A DNA stretch of 64,000 nt from Brevundimonas sp. (GCA_027531145.1 JAPZRF010000008.1:186001-250000), one strand, 5' to 3'; numbered from the stretch's first letter, positions 18,645 to 28,259 are shown. Notes: generated by a model from the letters alone, not told the origin. A program made the numbers and translations.

Positions 18645-19112
18645 ATGATCGCCGCCCTTGCCCTCGCCATCACCCTGCAGGCTGCGCCGGACCCCGCCGA
18701 GGCCGAGGTGGCGGCGGTGCTCGACGCGCTCGACGCGGCCTCATCCGCCGCTGACGGGGACGCCTATTTCGCCCTGTTCACCCCGTACGCCCGCTTCGTC
18801 GGGACCGATGCGACCGAGCACTGGACGCTCGAGCAGTTCCGCGTCTACGCCGAGCCGGTGTTCGCCCGGGGGCGCGGCTGGTCCTACCCGGCCACCGACC
18901 GGACCATCACCGTCGCCGACATCCCGTGCCGCTGCATCGCCTGGTTTGAGGAGCGGCTCATCAACACCAGCTATGGGGAGACACGTGGCTCGGGCGTGCT
19001 GCGCCTCACCGACGACGGCTGGAAGATCGAGCAATATGTCCTGAGCTTCGCCGTTCCCAATGACCGGGCGCGGGCCGTGGTCGAGGTGATCCGCGGCGAC
19101 GCCACGCCGTGA
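18645..19112 (+). CDS. secreted NTF2-like (SnoaL/DUF4440-type) protein
   Basis: 155 residues: a short signal peptide (MIAALALAITLQAA) followed by a cone-shaped NTF2-like domain with the family's opening helix and DAYFALFTPYARFVGTDATE. Conserved W and R positions and the closing strand DGWKIEQYVLSF fit the fold. NTF2-like proteins may be enzymes or binding proteins, and the ligand here is unknown. Its stop overlaps the recO start, so it is probably co-expressed. Confidence 0.72.
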   Translation: MIAALALAITLQAAPDPAEAEVAAVLDALDAASSAADGDAYFALFTPYARFVGTDATEHWTLEQFRVYAEPVFARGRGWSYPATDRTITVADIPCRCIAWFEERLINTSYGETRGSGVLRLTDDGWKIEQYVLSFAVPNDRARAVVEVIRGDATP

Positions 19113-19843
19113 TGGAGTTCCAGGACGACGCCTTCGTGCTGTGGGCGCGGGCGCATGGCGACACGGGGGCCGTGGTCGATCTGCTGACCGAGGGTCATGG
19201 GCGGGTCGCGGCCTATGTCGCGGGCGGAGCGTCCCGGCGCATGAAGCCTTTTCTCCAGCCGGGAGCACGGGTCGCGGTCGATTTCCGCGCCCGCACCGCG
19301 GAGCAGCTCGGGGGCGCCCGCCTCGAGCCTGTGGGGGAGGGGCCGGCGGCGTTGTTCGACGATCCCCTGGCCCTGACAGGCCTGGCTGCGGCGGCCGCGG
19401 TGGCCCAGGGTGCCCTGCCGGAGCGCGAGCCACATCCAGGGGCCTTCTACGGCTTCGAGGCCCTGATGGCGGCCTTGGCCATCCCCGAGGTCTGGCCCGC
19501 GGTGTTCGTCCGCTTCGAGTCGGGCCTGCTGGAGGCGCTGGGGTTCGGGCTGGACCTCAGCAGGTGCGGTGCCACGGGGGTAACCGATGATCTCGCCTGG
19601 GTCAGTCCACGCAGCGGCCGTGCCGTCAGCCGCGAGGCCGGGGCCCCCTACGCCGACCGCCTGCTGCACCTGCCGCCCTTCCTGCTCGGAACTCAGGCCG
19701 GACTCGGGGAGGGGGACGTGGGCGCGGGGCTGGCCCTGACCGGCCACTTCCTTGAGCGCAACGTCTTCCACGTGCTGAACCGGCCGCTGCCGCCCGCCCG
19801 GGTGTGGATGATCGACAAGCTGGGCGAGGCGGGGCGGCTCTGA
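19109..19843 (+). CDS. recO: DNA repair protein RecO
   Basis: 244 residues. The N-terminal OB-fold begins MEFQDDAFVLWARAHGDTGAVVDLLTEGHGRVAAYV. The helical C-terminal part contains RFESGLLEALGFGLDLSRC, the conserved RecO region around the zinc-finger position; only part of the zinc-binding cysteine set is present, as in other alphaproteobacteria. RecO loads RecA with RecR in the RecFOR pathway. GTG at 19109 and ATG at 19112 are alternative starts. Era-recO linkage is common; here two secreted-protein genes separate them. Confidence 0.9.
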   Translation: MMEFQDDAFVLWARAHGDTGAVVDLLTEGHGRVAAYVAGGASRRMKPFLQPGARVAVDFRARTAEQLGGARLEPVGEGPAALFDDPLALTGLAAAAAVAQGALPEREPHPGAFYGFEALMAALAIPEVWPAVFVRFESGLLEALGFGLDLSRCGATGVTDDLAWVSPRSGRAVSREAGAPYADRLLHLPPFLLGTQAGLGEGDVGAGLALTGHFLERNVFHVLNRPLPPARVWMIDKLGEAGRL

Positions 19844-19995
19844 GCCCGCCAGCGTTGCCGGGAGGCCACGGCGAGGCCGAAATGCGGCGGCGCACCGTCC
19901 GTGTCACGGGTCGTTCGCGGTCCTGTGGCTGCCGCGTCGTATCGGCGTCCTACGCGCGCTCCGAGCCAATTGCGGCCGACAGAGACGGGGCGATT

Positions 19996-22335
19996 ATGAA
20001 CCTTCATCGTTTCACCGCGAGCGCATCGACGCTCGCCCTTGCGCTGACCGGCGTGCTCGGTACCGCCGGCGTCGCCGTGGCCCAGAGCGGCCCGTCCGAC
20101 CCCGACGCGGTCGTCGAGGTCGAGGAAATCGTTGTCTTCGGTCTGGGCGAGAGCCGCCAGCAGGCCTCCATCACCGCGGCAGCGATCTCCGTCGAGGCCC
20201 CGGGCACCAGTCCGCTGAAGGCCATCGAGCGCCTGCCGGGCGTGAGCTTCCAGTCGGCGGACGCTTTCGGCGCCTACGAGTGGTCGGCGCGCATCGTGCT
20301 GCGCAGCTTCAACCAGAACCAGCTGGGCTTCACGCTGGATGGCGTGCCGCTGGGCGACATGAGCTACGGCAACCACAACGGCCTGCACGTCTCGCGCGCC
20401 ATCATCTCCGAGAACGTCGGCCGGGTGGACGTGGCCCAGGGCTCGGGCGCGCTCGGGACCGCTTCGAGCAGCAACCTCGGCGGCACTGTCCAGTTCATCA
20501 GCCGCCGCCCGGCGGCGAGCTTTGGTCTTGATGTAGCCGGCACTTTCGGGACCGAGTCGACCCTGCGCGGCTACGCCCGTCTTGACACTGGCGCCTTCGG
20601 TCCGGCCGGCACGGCTCTGAGCCTGTCGGTGGTCGACTCCGGCATGGACAAGTGGAAGGGCGTCGGCGAGCAGCAGCAGAGCCAGATCAACTTCAGCTTC
20701 GTTCAGCCGGTCGGCCGCGGTGAGATCACCGGCTTCCTGAACCGCTCCGAGCGTCGCGAGAACGACTATCAGGATATGTCGCTGGAGCAGATCGCGCGTC
20801 TGGGTCGTGACTTCGACAACATCTCCGGCAACTACGCCCTCGCCGTCCGGATCGCTGACATCGGCAACAACCGCGGCGACACGGGTGCCCCGATCAGCAA
20901 TGCGGCCGCCGGCACTGTCTATCCGGCCCCGATCGCAACGGTGGATGACGCCTACTTCGACGCCTCCGGCCTGCGGGACGACACCCTTGGAGCGCTGACC
21001 TTCAGCTATCCGCTGACCGACGCGCTCTCGGTATCGCTCACCGGCTATGGGCACAACAACGAGGGCCAGGGTCTGTGGTGGACGCCCTATGTGCCGACCC
21101 CGGCCGGCGCTCCGGACCAGAACGGAGCCGCCATCTCGGCCCCGGGCCCGATCTCGGTCCGCACCACCGAGTACGAGATCGAGCGCCGCGGTGCGTTTGG
21201 CTCGGTTGACCTGGCGCTCGGAGCCCATGCGCTCGAGGCCGGCTTCTGGCTGGAGACGAACGACTTCAACCAGGCCCGCCGCTTCTACGGCCTGGCGCGC
21301 GCGGCCAACACCCGGAGCTCGCTCGAGTTCCTGCGCAATCCGTTCTTCACCCAGTGGGAGTACGACTTCGAGACCGAGACGCGCCTGTTCTACGTCCAGG
21401 ACACCTGGGCCGTGACCGAGGCCCTGACGGTGTTCGGCGGCTTCAAGTCGCTGTCCGTGGAGAACACCGCCCGCACCATCACCGGCCCGAACAAGACCGG
21501 GACCATCAAGGCGGAAGACAACTTCCTCCCGCAAGTGGGCGCGACCTACGACGTCAACGCCGACCATCAGCTGTTCGTGTCCTATTCGGAGAACATCCGG
21601 GCGTTCGAGTCCTCGAACACGGGCGGGCCCTTCTCGGCCTCGGCCGCGGGCTTCGCCGCCCTGCGCAACACGGTGCAGCCGGAGAGCTCGAAGACGATCG
21701 AGGCGGGCTGGCGGTTCCGCGCCGCCCAGCTGCAGGGCTCGGTGGCCATCTACAACGTCGACTTCGAGGACCGCCTGCTCGGCGTGTCGCTGGGGTCGCC
21801 GATCCTCGGCCTCGGCTCGGGGATCCAGAACGTCGGCTCGGTCTCCTCGCGCGGCTTCGAGGCGGCGGCGGTCTGGACCCTCGACGACGCCTGGTCGGCG
21901 TTCGGCTCGTTCAGCTACAACGACTCGACCTACGAGGACGACGTCATCGACGGGGCCGGCGTGCTGGTCGCGGCGACGGGCGGCAAGACGGTGGTGAACA
22001 CGCCGGAAACCCTCTTCCGCGCCGAGCTGTCCTATGACGACGGTGCCCTGTTCGGCACCCTGGCGGCCGCCTACACCGGCGAGCGCTTCTCCAGCTACCT
22101 CAATGACGAGAGCGTCGACGGCTACACCCTTTTCGAACTGACGGGCGGATACCGGTTCACGGACACCGGCGGCTGGCTGGACGGGACCGAGATCCAGGTC
22201 AACGTCACCAACCTGCTGGACGAGGACCATATCTCGACCGTCGGGTCGGGCGGGTTCCAGAACACGGCCGGTCGCCAGACCTTCCTGCCGGGCGCGCCGC
22301 GTCAGGCCTTCGTCACCGTCCGTCGCCGCTTCTAG
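19996..22335 (+). CDS. TonB-dependent outer-membrane receptor
   Basis: 779 residues. A signal peptide (residues about 1-30) is followed by a TonB-box-like EIVVFG segment and the plug domain (LKAIERLPGVSFQSADAFG, FTLDGVPLGDMSYGNHNG, VDVAQGSGALGTASSSNLGGTVQF). The 22-strand barrel ends in the outer-membrane C-terminal signature ...RQAFVTVRRRF with terminal phenylalanine. It imports a ligand using TonB energy. The next gene encodes a PhoD-like phosphatase, so a phosphorylated substrate is an attractive but unproven guess. A GC-rich hairpin terminator follows. Confidence 0.93.
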   Translation: MNLHRFTASASTLALALTGVLGTAGVAVAQSGPSDPDAVVEVEEIVVFGLGESRQQASITAAAISVEAPGTSPLKAIERLPGVSFQSADAFGAYEWSARIVLRSFNQNQLGFTLDGVPLGDMSYGNHNGLHVSRAIISENVGRVDVAQGSGALGTASSSNLGGTVQFISRRPAASFGLDVAGTFGTESTLRGYARLDTGAFGPAGTALSLSVVDSGMDKWKGVGEQQQSQINFSFVQPVGRGEITGFLNRSERRENDYQDMSLEQIARLGRDFDNISGNYALAVRIADIGNNRGDTGAPISNAAAGTVYPAPIATVDDAYFDASGLRDDTLGALTFSYPLTDALSVSLTGYGHNNEGQGLWWTPYVPTPAGAPDQNGAAISAPGPISVRTTEYEIERRGAFGSVDLALGAHALEAGFWLETNDFNQARRFYGLARAANTRSSLEFLRNPFFTQWEYDFETETRLFYVQDTWAVTEALTVFGGFKSLSVENTARTITGPNKTGTIKAEDNFLPQVGATYDVNADHQLFVSYSENIRAFESSNTGGPFSASAAGFAALRNTVQPESSKTIEAGWRFRAAQLQGSVAIYNVDFEDRLLGVSLGSPILGLGSGIQNVGSVSSRGFEAAAVWTLDDAWSAFGSFSYNDSTYEDDVIDGAGVLVAATGGKTVVNTPETLFRAELSYDDGALFGTLAAAYTGERFSSYLNDESVDGYTLFELTGGYRFTDTGGWLDGTEIQVNVTNLLDEDHISTVGSGGFQNTAGRQTFLPGAPRQAFVTVRRRF

Positions 22336-22357
22336 ACGACGGTCGGCTGCAACCTGC

Positions 22358-22386
22358 GGGGCGCGCTTCCGGGCGCGCCCCGTTTC
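22358..22386 (+). terminator. GC-rich hairpin after the TonB-dependent receptor gene
   Basis: A perfect 9-bp stem, GGGGCGCGC/GCGCGCCCC, with a 6-base loop lies 22 bases after the receptor stop and is followed by a short T-run (GTTT). It probably ends or attenuates transcription before the phosphatase gene, whose ribosome site begins about 15 bases downstream. Confidence 0.5.
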
Positions 22387-22409
22387 GGCTTTCGAGGAGG
22401 GAGACCCTC

Positions 22410-23516
22410 ATGAGCCAGCTTTCCAGACGTGGCCTGATGACCGGAACGGTCGGGGCAGGGCTCGCCGCAGGCGCGACCGGGGCCCTCGCGGCGCCGGACC
22501 GCGTGATCGCCCGGACCTTGACGCGCATCGCCTTCGGCTCGTGCGCGCGCAGCGACAAGCCCCAGCCGATCTGGGATGCGGTGCTGGCGGCCGAGCCGAA
22601 CCTGTTCATCTTCCTCGGCGACAACGTCTATCTCGACACCCGCGACCCTGAGGTCATGCGGCGCAAGTACGCCGAACTCGCGGCCCAGCCAGGCTTCCGG
22701 CGGCTGCGCGAGTCCGTGCCGATCCTCGCCACCTGGGATGACCACGACTACGGCGAGAATGACGCCGGGGCCGAGTATCCCATGAAGGAGGAGAGCCGCC
22801 GGCAGTTTCTCGACTTCTTCGGCGAGCCCGCCGACAGCCCCCGCTGGACGAGAGACGGGATCTACACTTCGCTGGTGTTCGGCCCCGTCGGGTGCCGGGT
22901 GCAGATCCTGTTGCCCGACCTGCGCTGGAACCGCACCCGGCTGGTCCCGCTGGAGCTGGGCGGGCAGGACTATGACGCCTGGGTCGAGGCCCGGGCCGAG
23001 GCGGGACAAAGCACGCCCGGTCCCTACATGCGCAATCCCGAGCTGACCGCGACCCAGCTGGGGGAGACGCAGTGGCGCTGGCTTGAGGAGCAGCTCGCCG
23101 CTCCGGCCGAGGTGCGGCTGCTGGCCTCCAGCCTTCAGGTCGTGGCGGACTTCGCCGGCTGGGAAGGCTGGATCAACTTCGCCCACGATCACCAGAGGCT
23201 GATCGCCGCGATCCGCGATCGCCGCGCCAACGGACTTGTGTGCCTGTCGGGGGACACGCACTACGGCGAGGTCTCGCGCCTCGACGTGAACACGCCCTAT
23301 CCGCTGTGGGACATCACCTCCTCGGGCCTGACCGAGACCTGGCCGGTGACGCCGCCCAACGCCCTGCGGGTCGGCGAGGTCTATCGCGAGCCCAACTTCG
23401 GGCTGCTGACCCTCGGCTGGGACGGCGAGGCGCCGACGCTGCTGGCGCAGATTTGCGGCGTTGACGGCGCGGTTCACCTCGAACAGCCCATCCGGATCGC
23501 CGATCTGACCGTGTGA
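22410..23516 (+). CDS. PhoD-like alkaline phosphatase family protein, Tat-exported
   Basis: 368 residues. A twin-arginine leader (LSRRGLMTG) and alanine-rich h-region suggest folded export by Tat. The metallophosphatase core shows IAFGSCARS, FIFLGDNVYLD, ILATWDDHDYGENDAG and CLSGDTHYGEVSRLD, the metal-binding D/N/H motifs of the PhoD family. Such enzymes hydrolyse phosphomono- or diesters in the periplasm. It sits 74 bases after the TonB receptor gene and may act on what that receptor imports. A GAGGAGGG ribosome site precedes the ATG. Confidence 0.9.
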   Translation: MSQLSRRGLMTGTVGAGLAAGATGALAAPDRVIARTLTRIAFGSCARSDKPQPIWDAVLAAEPNLFIFLGDNVYLDTRDPEVMRRKYAELAAQPGFRRLRESVPILATWDDHDYGENDAGAEYPMKEESRRQFLDFFGEPADSPRWTRDGIYTSLVFGPVGCRVQILLPDLRWNRTRLVPLELGGQDYDAWVEARAEAGQSTPGPYMRNPELTATQLGETQWRWLEEQLAAPAEVRLLASSLQVVADFAGWEGWINFAHDHQRLIAAIRDRRANGLVCLSGDTHYGEVSRLDVNTPYPLWDITSSGLTETWPVTPPNALRVGEVYREPNFGLLTLGWDGEAPTLLAQICGVDGAVHLEQPIRIADLTV

Positions 23517-23576
23517 CCCCGGTCGGCGGGCAGGAGGCTCTAGACTTCGGCCTCGAACCAGCCGATTCGCAGGGCC

Positions 23577-25778
23577 ATGACCGTTCACACCCCCACGCCC
23601 GAGGGCGGGCGCATCGTCGAGGAGCCGCTCAGCGAGGCGCTGTCCCGGCGCTATCTCGCCTACGCCCTGTCGACCATCACCAACCGGGCATTGCCGGACG
23701 TGCGCGACGGCTTCAAGCCGGTGCACCGCCGCATCCTCTACGCCATGCACCAGATGCGGCTGAACCCGCAGGCGGCGGCGCGCAAGTGCGCCAAGGTCGT
23801 CGGCGAGGTGATGGGCGGCTATCACCCGCACGGCGACGCCTCGATCTATGACGCCCTCGTCCGCCTCGCCCAGGACTTCTCGCAGCGCTACCCGCTGGTC
23901 GATGGCCAGGGCAACTTCGGGAACATCGACGGCGATAACCCCGCTGCCATGCGCTACACCGAGTGCAAGCTGACGCCGGCGGCGCAGCTACTGCTTGAGG
24001 GCATCGACCAGGACGCGGTCGACTTCCGCCCCACCTATGACGACCAGGACGAGGAGCCGGTGGTCCTGCCGGCCGGCTTCCCCAACCTGCTGGCCAATGG
24101 CGCCTCGGGCATCGCCGTGGGCATGGCCACCTCGATCCCGCCGCAAAATGCGGGCGAGCTGATCGACGCCTGCCAGCTGCTGCTGACCAATCCCGAGGCT
24201 ACGACCGTCGAGCTGGTCGAGCGCGTGCCCGGCCCGGACTTCCCCACCGGCGGCGTCGCCGTCGAGAGTCGCGCCTCGATCCTCGAGGCCTACGAGACCG
24301 GGCGTGGCGGGGTGCGCCTGCGCGCCCGCTGGGAGACCGAGGACCTCGGCCGCGGTCTGTGGCGCATCGTCGTCAGCGAGATCCCCTACCAGGTGCAGAA
24401 GTCCAAGCTGATCGCCGACCTGGCCGAGTTGATCGAGACCAGGAAGGCCCCCCTGCTGGCCGATGTGCGCGACGAGTCGGCCGAGGACATCCGCCTGGTG
24501 CTGGAGCCGCGCAGCCGCACGGTTGAGCCCGAGGTGCTGATGGAGAGCCTGTTCAAGCTCTCCGACCTCGAGATCCGCTTCCCGATCAACATCAACGTGC
24601 TGGATGGAACGGGCACGCCGCGGGTGCTGGGGCTCAAGGCCTGTCTGGAAGCCTTCATCGCCCATCGGCGCGAGGTGCTGATCCGTCGCGGCCAGTGGCG
24701 TGTCGAGCGCATCGAGAAGCGCCTGCACCTGCTGGAAGGCCTGCGCATCGTCTTCCTCAATCTGGACGAAGTGATCCGCATCGTCCGCGAGGAGGAGCAC
24801 CCGAAGGCGGTGCTGATCGCCCGCTTCGGCCTGACCGAGCTGCAGGCCGACTTCGTCCTCGACACCCGGCTGCGCCAGCTGGCGCGGCTGGAGGAGATGG
24901 CGATCGAGACTGAATTCAAGGCCCTATCCGAAGAACTTGCGGGGCTGAAGGCGATGATCGCCTCCCCGACCAAGCAGTCGAAGCTGATCTCGGTGGGTCT
25001 GGACGACGTGCGCAAGGCGCTGATCTCGCCGCGCCGCACGACCATCGGCCAGCCGGTGGATGTCTCGGGTCTGGCCCCTGTCGAGGCCTTCATCCCGCGC
25101 GAGGCGATCACCGTGATCCTGTCCGAGCGCGGCTGGATCCGGGCCGCCAGGGGCAAGGTCGACGACCCGTCCGAGCTGAAGTTCAAGGAGGGCGACCAGC
25201 TGGGCTGGCTGGTTCCGGCCTTTACGACCGACAGGATCCTGATCGCCGCCACCGACGGGCGGGTATTCACCGTGCCGGCCGACAAGCTGGCGTCCGGGCG
25301 CGGCCACGGCGAGCCGCTGCGGCTGATGATCGATCTTGAGGAGGGTGCCGGGATTGTCGGGGTGCTGGCGCACCAGCCGGGCGCGAAGGTGCTGGTGGCC
25401 TCCAAGGCCGGCTACGGCTTCGTCGCGCCGGAGGATGACCTCATCGCCCAGAAGCGCGGCGGCAAGCAGGTGCTGAACGGCGAGATGCTGGCCCTGCTGC
25501 GCGTCACCGGGGACCACGTCGCCACCATCGGCGAGAACATCAAGGCGCTGATCTTCCCGATCGCCGAACTGCCCGAGATGGGCCGCGGCAAGGGGGTGAA
25601 GCTGCAGGCCTTCAAACAGGGAGGCCTGGCTGATGTGGCGGTGTTCGCGGCCGAGACCGGGCCGGAGTGGGTCGATGGCGGCGGTCGCCGCCGCAACTGG
25701 CCCGACTGGAAGGACTGGCTCGGCAAGCGCGCCGCCGCCGGCCGCCAGGGCCCGCGGGGCCTGCGGAAGTTCAGGTAG
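23577..25778 (+). CDS. parC: DNA topoisomerase IV subunit A
   Basis: 733 residues. The type IIA breakage-reunion domain shows [35 protein letters not shown] and RYTECKLT, with the catalytic tyrosine near residue 127. The shorter C-terminal domain distinguishes ParC from GyrA. With ParE (encoded at 50596-52680 here) it decatenates daughter chromosomes. The QRDR region reads HGDASIYDA with serine at the resistance-associated position, i.e. the wild-type-like state. Confidence 0.96.
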   Translation: MTVHTPTPEGGRIVEEPLSEALSRRYLAYALSTITNRALPDVRDGFKPVHRRILYAMHQMRLNPQAAARKCAKVVGEVMGGYHPHGDASIYDALVRLAQDFSQRYPLVDGQGNFGNIDGDNPAAMRYTECKLTPAAQLLLEGIDQDAVDFRPTYDDQDEEPVVLPAGFPNLLANGASGIAVGMATSIPPQNAGELIDACQLLLTNPEATTVELVERVPGPDFPTGGVAVESRASILEAYETGRGGVRLRARWETEDLGRGLWRIVVSEIPYQVQKSKLIADLAELIETRKAPLLADVRDESAEDIRLVLEPRSRTVEPEVLMESLFKLSDLEIRFPININVLDGTGTPRVLGLKACLEAFIAHRREVLIRRGQWRVERIEKRLHLLEGLRIVFLNLDEVIRIVREEEHPKAVLIARFGLTELQADFVLDTRLRQLARLEEMAIETEFKALSEELAGLKAMIASPTKQSKLISVGLDDVRKALISPRRTTIGQPVDVSGLAPVEAFIPREAITVILSERGWIRAARGKVDDPSELKFKEGDQLGWLVPAFTTDRILIAATDGRVFTVPADKLASGRGHGEPLRLMIDLEEGAGIVGVLAHQPGAKVLVASKAGYGFVAPEDDLIAQKRGGKQVLNGEMLALLRVTGDHVATIGENIKALIFPIAELPEMGRGKGVKLQAFKQGGLADVAVFAAETGPEWVDGGGRRRNWPDWKDWLGKRAAAGRQGPRGLRKFR

Positions 25779-25788
25779 GCGTTCCTTT

Positions 25789-25832
25789 CCTCCCCACGGA
25801 GTGGGGAGGGGGACCGCGAAGCGGTGGAGGGG
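25789..25832 (+). repeat. GC-rich palindromic repeat, copy 1
   Basis: A 9-bp hairpin CCTCCCCAC-gga-GTGGGGAGG (25789-25809) is followed by GGG and a second hairpin ACCGC-gaa-GCGGT (25813-25825), then GGAGGGG. The same two-hairpin plan occurs twice more in this window at 44009-44127. It lies 10 bases after the parC stop and may also act as a transcription end. This kind of dispersed intergenic repeat is familiar from Caulobacterales and relatives, as I recall it. Confidence 0.65.
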
Positions 25833-25868
25833 CCTCTGCGCCGATCCCCGCCGAGTGCTCTGTGTCGA

Positions 25869-26039
25869 TCAAGGGATCACAGCTGGCACAACGAAAGGCA
25901 CAACGGGCGCAGCGACTTCGCTAGCTGCGCCAAAGGCGCCTTGTTGCCCCTGAGGACAGAGAATGGCGCTGCGCGCGCGCCGATGCACAGGTCCCGTCGT
26001 GGTCGCTGTGATCTCGCTGTGGCCGTTGTGATCCCTTGA
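25869..26039. mobile_element. MITE-like palindromic element with 13-bp terminal inverted repeats
   Basis: The ends are perfect 13-bp inverted repeats: TCAAGGGATCACA at 25869-25881 and TGTGATCCCTTGA at 26027-26039. The 171-bp body has a further internal palindrome GGCGCAGC/GCTGCGCC (25906-25931) and repeated GGCACAACG units, and encodes nothing recognisable. Size, structure and position between convergent parC and mazG fit a small non-autonomous element. No obvious target-site duplication was identified and no transposase is present, so mobility is inference. Confidence 0.5.
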
Positions 26040-26063
26040 GGCCGGCCTGAAAGTCGGTGGACG

Positions 26064-26861
26064 CTAGAGACCCGCGCCCTTCGCCGCGTCCCACAGGGCG
26101 TCCATCTGGGCGAGGTCGGACTGGTCGGCGCTGCGGCCGGCCTTCGCCAGCTCGGCCTCGATGAAGTGGAAGCGGCGCACGAACTTGGCGTTGGCAGCGC
26201 GCAGGGCGTCCTCGGGCTCGACCCCCAGCTTGCGGGCAAGGTTGGCGACCACGAACAGCAGGTCGCCCATTTCCTCGGCGGCCTTCGCCGTATCGCCGGC
26301 GGCGATCTCGGCCTTCAGCTCGCCGACCTCCTCCTCCAGCTTGGCGAAGACCTCGTCGGTCGAGGGCCAGTCGAAGCCCACTCGCGCGGCGCGCTTCGTC
26401 AGCTTGGCGGCGCGGTGCAGGGCGGGCAGGCCGACGGGCACATCGTCCAGCACGCCCGTCTGGGCCTTGGCCTGACGCTCGGCGGCCTTGAGGTCCTCCC
26501 AGCGCAGCTTCTGGGCGGTTCCGTCGGCCTTCGCCGCCTCCCGGGTGTTTTCCGGGCCGAACACATGCGGGTGGCGGCGCTCCAGCTTGTCGGCGATGGC
26601 CGTGGCCAAGTCGTCGAAGGCGAACAGGCCCTGCTCCTCGGCCATGCGGGCGTGGAACACCACCTGGAACAGCAGGTCGCCCAGCTCGCTCTTCAGGTCG
26701 TCGAAGTCACCGCGGTCGATGGCGTCGGCGACCTCATAGGCCTCCTCCAGGGTGTAGGGGGCGATGGTGGCGAAGGTCTGCTCCACGTCCCACGGGCAGC
26801 CGCGCTCGGGGTCGCGCAGCCGCACCATGATGGCCTTGAGGCGATCGAGGGGGGCGGACAT
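26064..26861 (-). CDS. mazG: nucleoside triphosphate pyrophosphohydrolase MazG
   Basis: 265 residues with the two tandem MazG domains of the full-length family. The first has RDPERGCPWDVEQTF, EEAYEVADAI and the ELGDLLFQVVFHA motif; the second has EEVGELKAEI and EEMGDLLFVVANLARKLG. The EExxE/ExxD acidic sets bind magnesium. The enzyme hydrolyses NTPs/dNTPs to monophosphates and can influence ppGpp levels. It starts three bases after the upstream transporter stop, forming a two-gene leftward operon. Confidence 0.95.
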   Translation of the reverse strand: MSAPLDRLKAIMVRLRDPERGCPWDVEQTFATIAPYTLEEAYEVADAIDRGDFDDLKSELGDLLFQVVFHARMAEEQGLFAFDDLATAIADKLERRHPHVFGPENTREAAKADGTAQKLRWEDLKAAERQAKAQTGVLDDVPVGLPALHRAAKLTKRAARVGFDWPSTDEVFAKLEEEVGELKAEIAAGDTAKAAEEMGDLLFVVANLARKLGVEPEDALRAANAKFVRRFHFIEAELAKAGRSADQSDLAQMDALWDAAKGAGL

Positions 26862-26864
26862 GGC

Positions 26865-28259
26865 TCAGGCTCCGTTGCGGGCGGCGAGTCGGGCGCGGAT
26901 TTCGGCGTGCCGCTCGGGCGTCAGAGGATAGATGCGCAGCACGAGCGCCGACAGGGCCAGCAGCACCACCGGCGCGGCGATGAACAGCCATTGCAGGCCG
27001 AGGATCACCTCGGGCGTATTGACCGCGCCCGGGGCCGGGTCGAAGCCGATAGCCTCCAGCACAGCGAAGGCACCGACCGAGAAAGCGTAGCCCAGCTTGG
27101 AGGTGGCGTTGAGGATGGAGAACAGCAGGCCGGTCTGGTCGGCCTCCGTCTCCAGCCGGATGGCGTCCGAGGCGTCGGCCATCATGGCCCGCAGCAGCAG
27201 GTCCGAGGCACCGAAAGCGAGGCCGACGCCGAACAGGGCGGCTATGGCCGCCGGGAAGTTGCCGGCGGGGACCAGCAGGGTGGCCGCAGCGAAGCTGCCG
27301 GCGAAATAGAGGCTGGCCACCGCCAGCGCCCGGTGCTTGCTGATGCGCGTGGCCAGCCAGGCCCAGACCGGCGCGCCGACCAGCCCGGCGACGAAATAGA
27401 CCAGCAGCATCAGCGAGGTCTGGTCGCGCTCGAAGCCGCGCGCCTGTTCGAAGAAGTAGAAGAACAGCACCCCGATCAGGCCGCGGGCGGCACCCAGCAG
27501 CAGGTCGCTCAGGAGGAGGCGGCGCAGGACCGGCTTCGCGATCAGACCGAGCGTCGCCTTAAGCCCGCCGTGGGGCGGCGGCGCGACGCCGCGCGGTTCG
27601 GGCGTGAAGCGCAGGGTGACGACCAGGGCAATCGGCAGCAGGGCGATGATGAACAACCCCTGGGCCCGTACCGCCTCGACATAGTCGCGGCCGGTGGCCT
27701 GGACGATCGGCGGGATCAGGAGTACCGCCAGCACGCCGAGGATGTTGGCCGCCTGCCACCAGGCATAGATGCGCGACCTCTGGTCGTAGTCCGGCGAAAG
27801 CACCGCCGCCCAGCTGGTCTGGGACAGCAGGCTGATCGAGTAGCCGAGGTACATGACCACCAGCCACAGGGCGAGGTGGCCGGCTCCGGCACCCGGCTCG
27901 ACGAGGAACAGCAGGCCGACCGAGAGCATCAGCACCGGGGCCGCCGCCGCCATCCATACCCGGTAGCGGCCGAAGCGCGTCGAGGTGCGATCGATCAGCA
28001 GGCCCAGCGCCGGATCGACGACGATGTCGGCCAGACGCACCAGCAGGAAGATCAGGCTGACCGCCGCCAGCGACACGCCGATGTGGCTGGCGTAGAACTC
28101 CGGCAGGGTCACGTAGACCGGCAGGCCCAGCGCCGCATAGGGCAGGCAGCTCGCGGCGAAGGCGGCCAGCACACGGTTCGGGCGGCGGCCGGAAGTCTGG
28201 GCCGGGGTCTGGCCATGGGTCTGGCCATGGGTCTGGGCAGGTCTCTGGGCGGCGGACAT
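26865..28259 (-). CDS. MFS transporter, glycoside-pentoside-hexuronide:cation symporter type
   Basis: 464 residues with 12 predicted membrane segments. The GPH signature region RLADIVVDPALGLLIDRT-STRFGRYRVWM is clear, and the rest follows the family (FFYFFEQARGF, SDLLLRAMMADASD). The substrate may be a glycoside or other osmolyte. The ATG at 28259 begins just before a polar N terminus containing a QTHG tandem repeat. The frame continues upstream, but that part is antisense to the divergent peptidase gene. It is co-directional with mazG, three bases apart. Confidence 0.85.
   Translation of the reverse strand: MSAAQRPAQTHGQTHGQTPAQTSGRRPNRVLAAFAASCLPYAALGLPVYVTLPEFYASHIGVSLAAVSLIFLLVRLADIVVDPALGLLIDRTSTRFGRYRVWMAAAAPVLMLSVGLLFLVEPGAGAGHLALWLVVMYLGYSISLLSQTSWAAVLSPDYDQRSRIYAWWQAANILGVLAVLLIPPIVQATGRDYVEAVRAQGLFIIALLPIALVVTLRFTPEPRGVAPPPHGGLKATLGLIAKPVLRRLLLSDLLLGAARGLIGVLFFYFFEQARGFERDQTSLMLLVYFVAGLVGAPVWAWLATRISKHRALAVASLYFAGSFAAATLLVPAGNFPAAIAALFGVGLAFGASDLLLRAMMADASDAIRLETEADQTGLLFSILNATSKLGYAFSVGAFAVLEAIGFDPAPGAVNTPEVILGLQWLFIAAPVVLLALSALVLRIYPLTPERHAEIRARLAARNGA
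28206..28240. repeat. 12-bp tandem repeat in the transporter N terminus
   Basis: Two perfect copies and one degenerate copy of GGTCTGGCCATG lie in tandem and encode the repeated QTHG of the transporter's cytoplasmic N terminus. The unit length is a multiple of three, so copy-number changes would not shift the frame. Confidence 0.6.

Noticed and set aside
19693..22230. 845-codon open frame antisense to the TonB-dependent receptor
   Set aside because: Shadow frame; codon use and content (Arg/Val/Ala-rich, no domains) are those of antisense translation.
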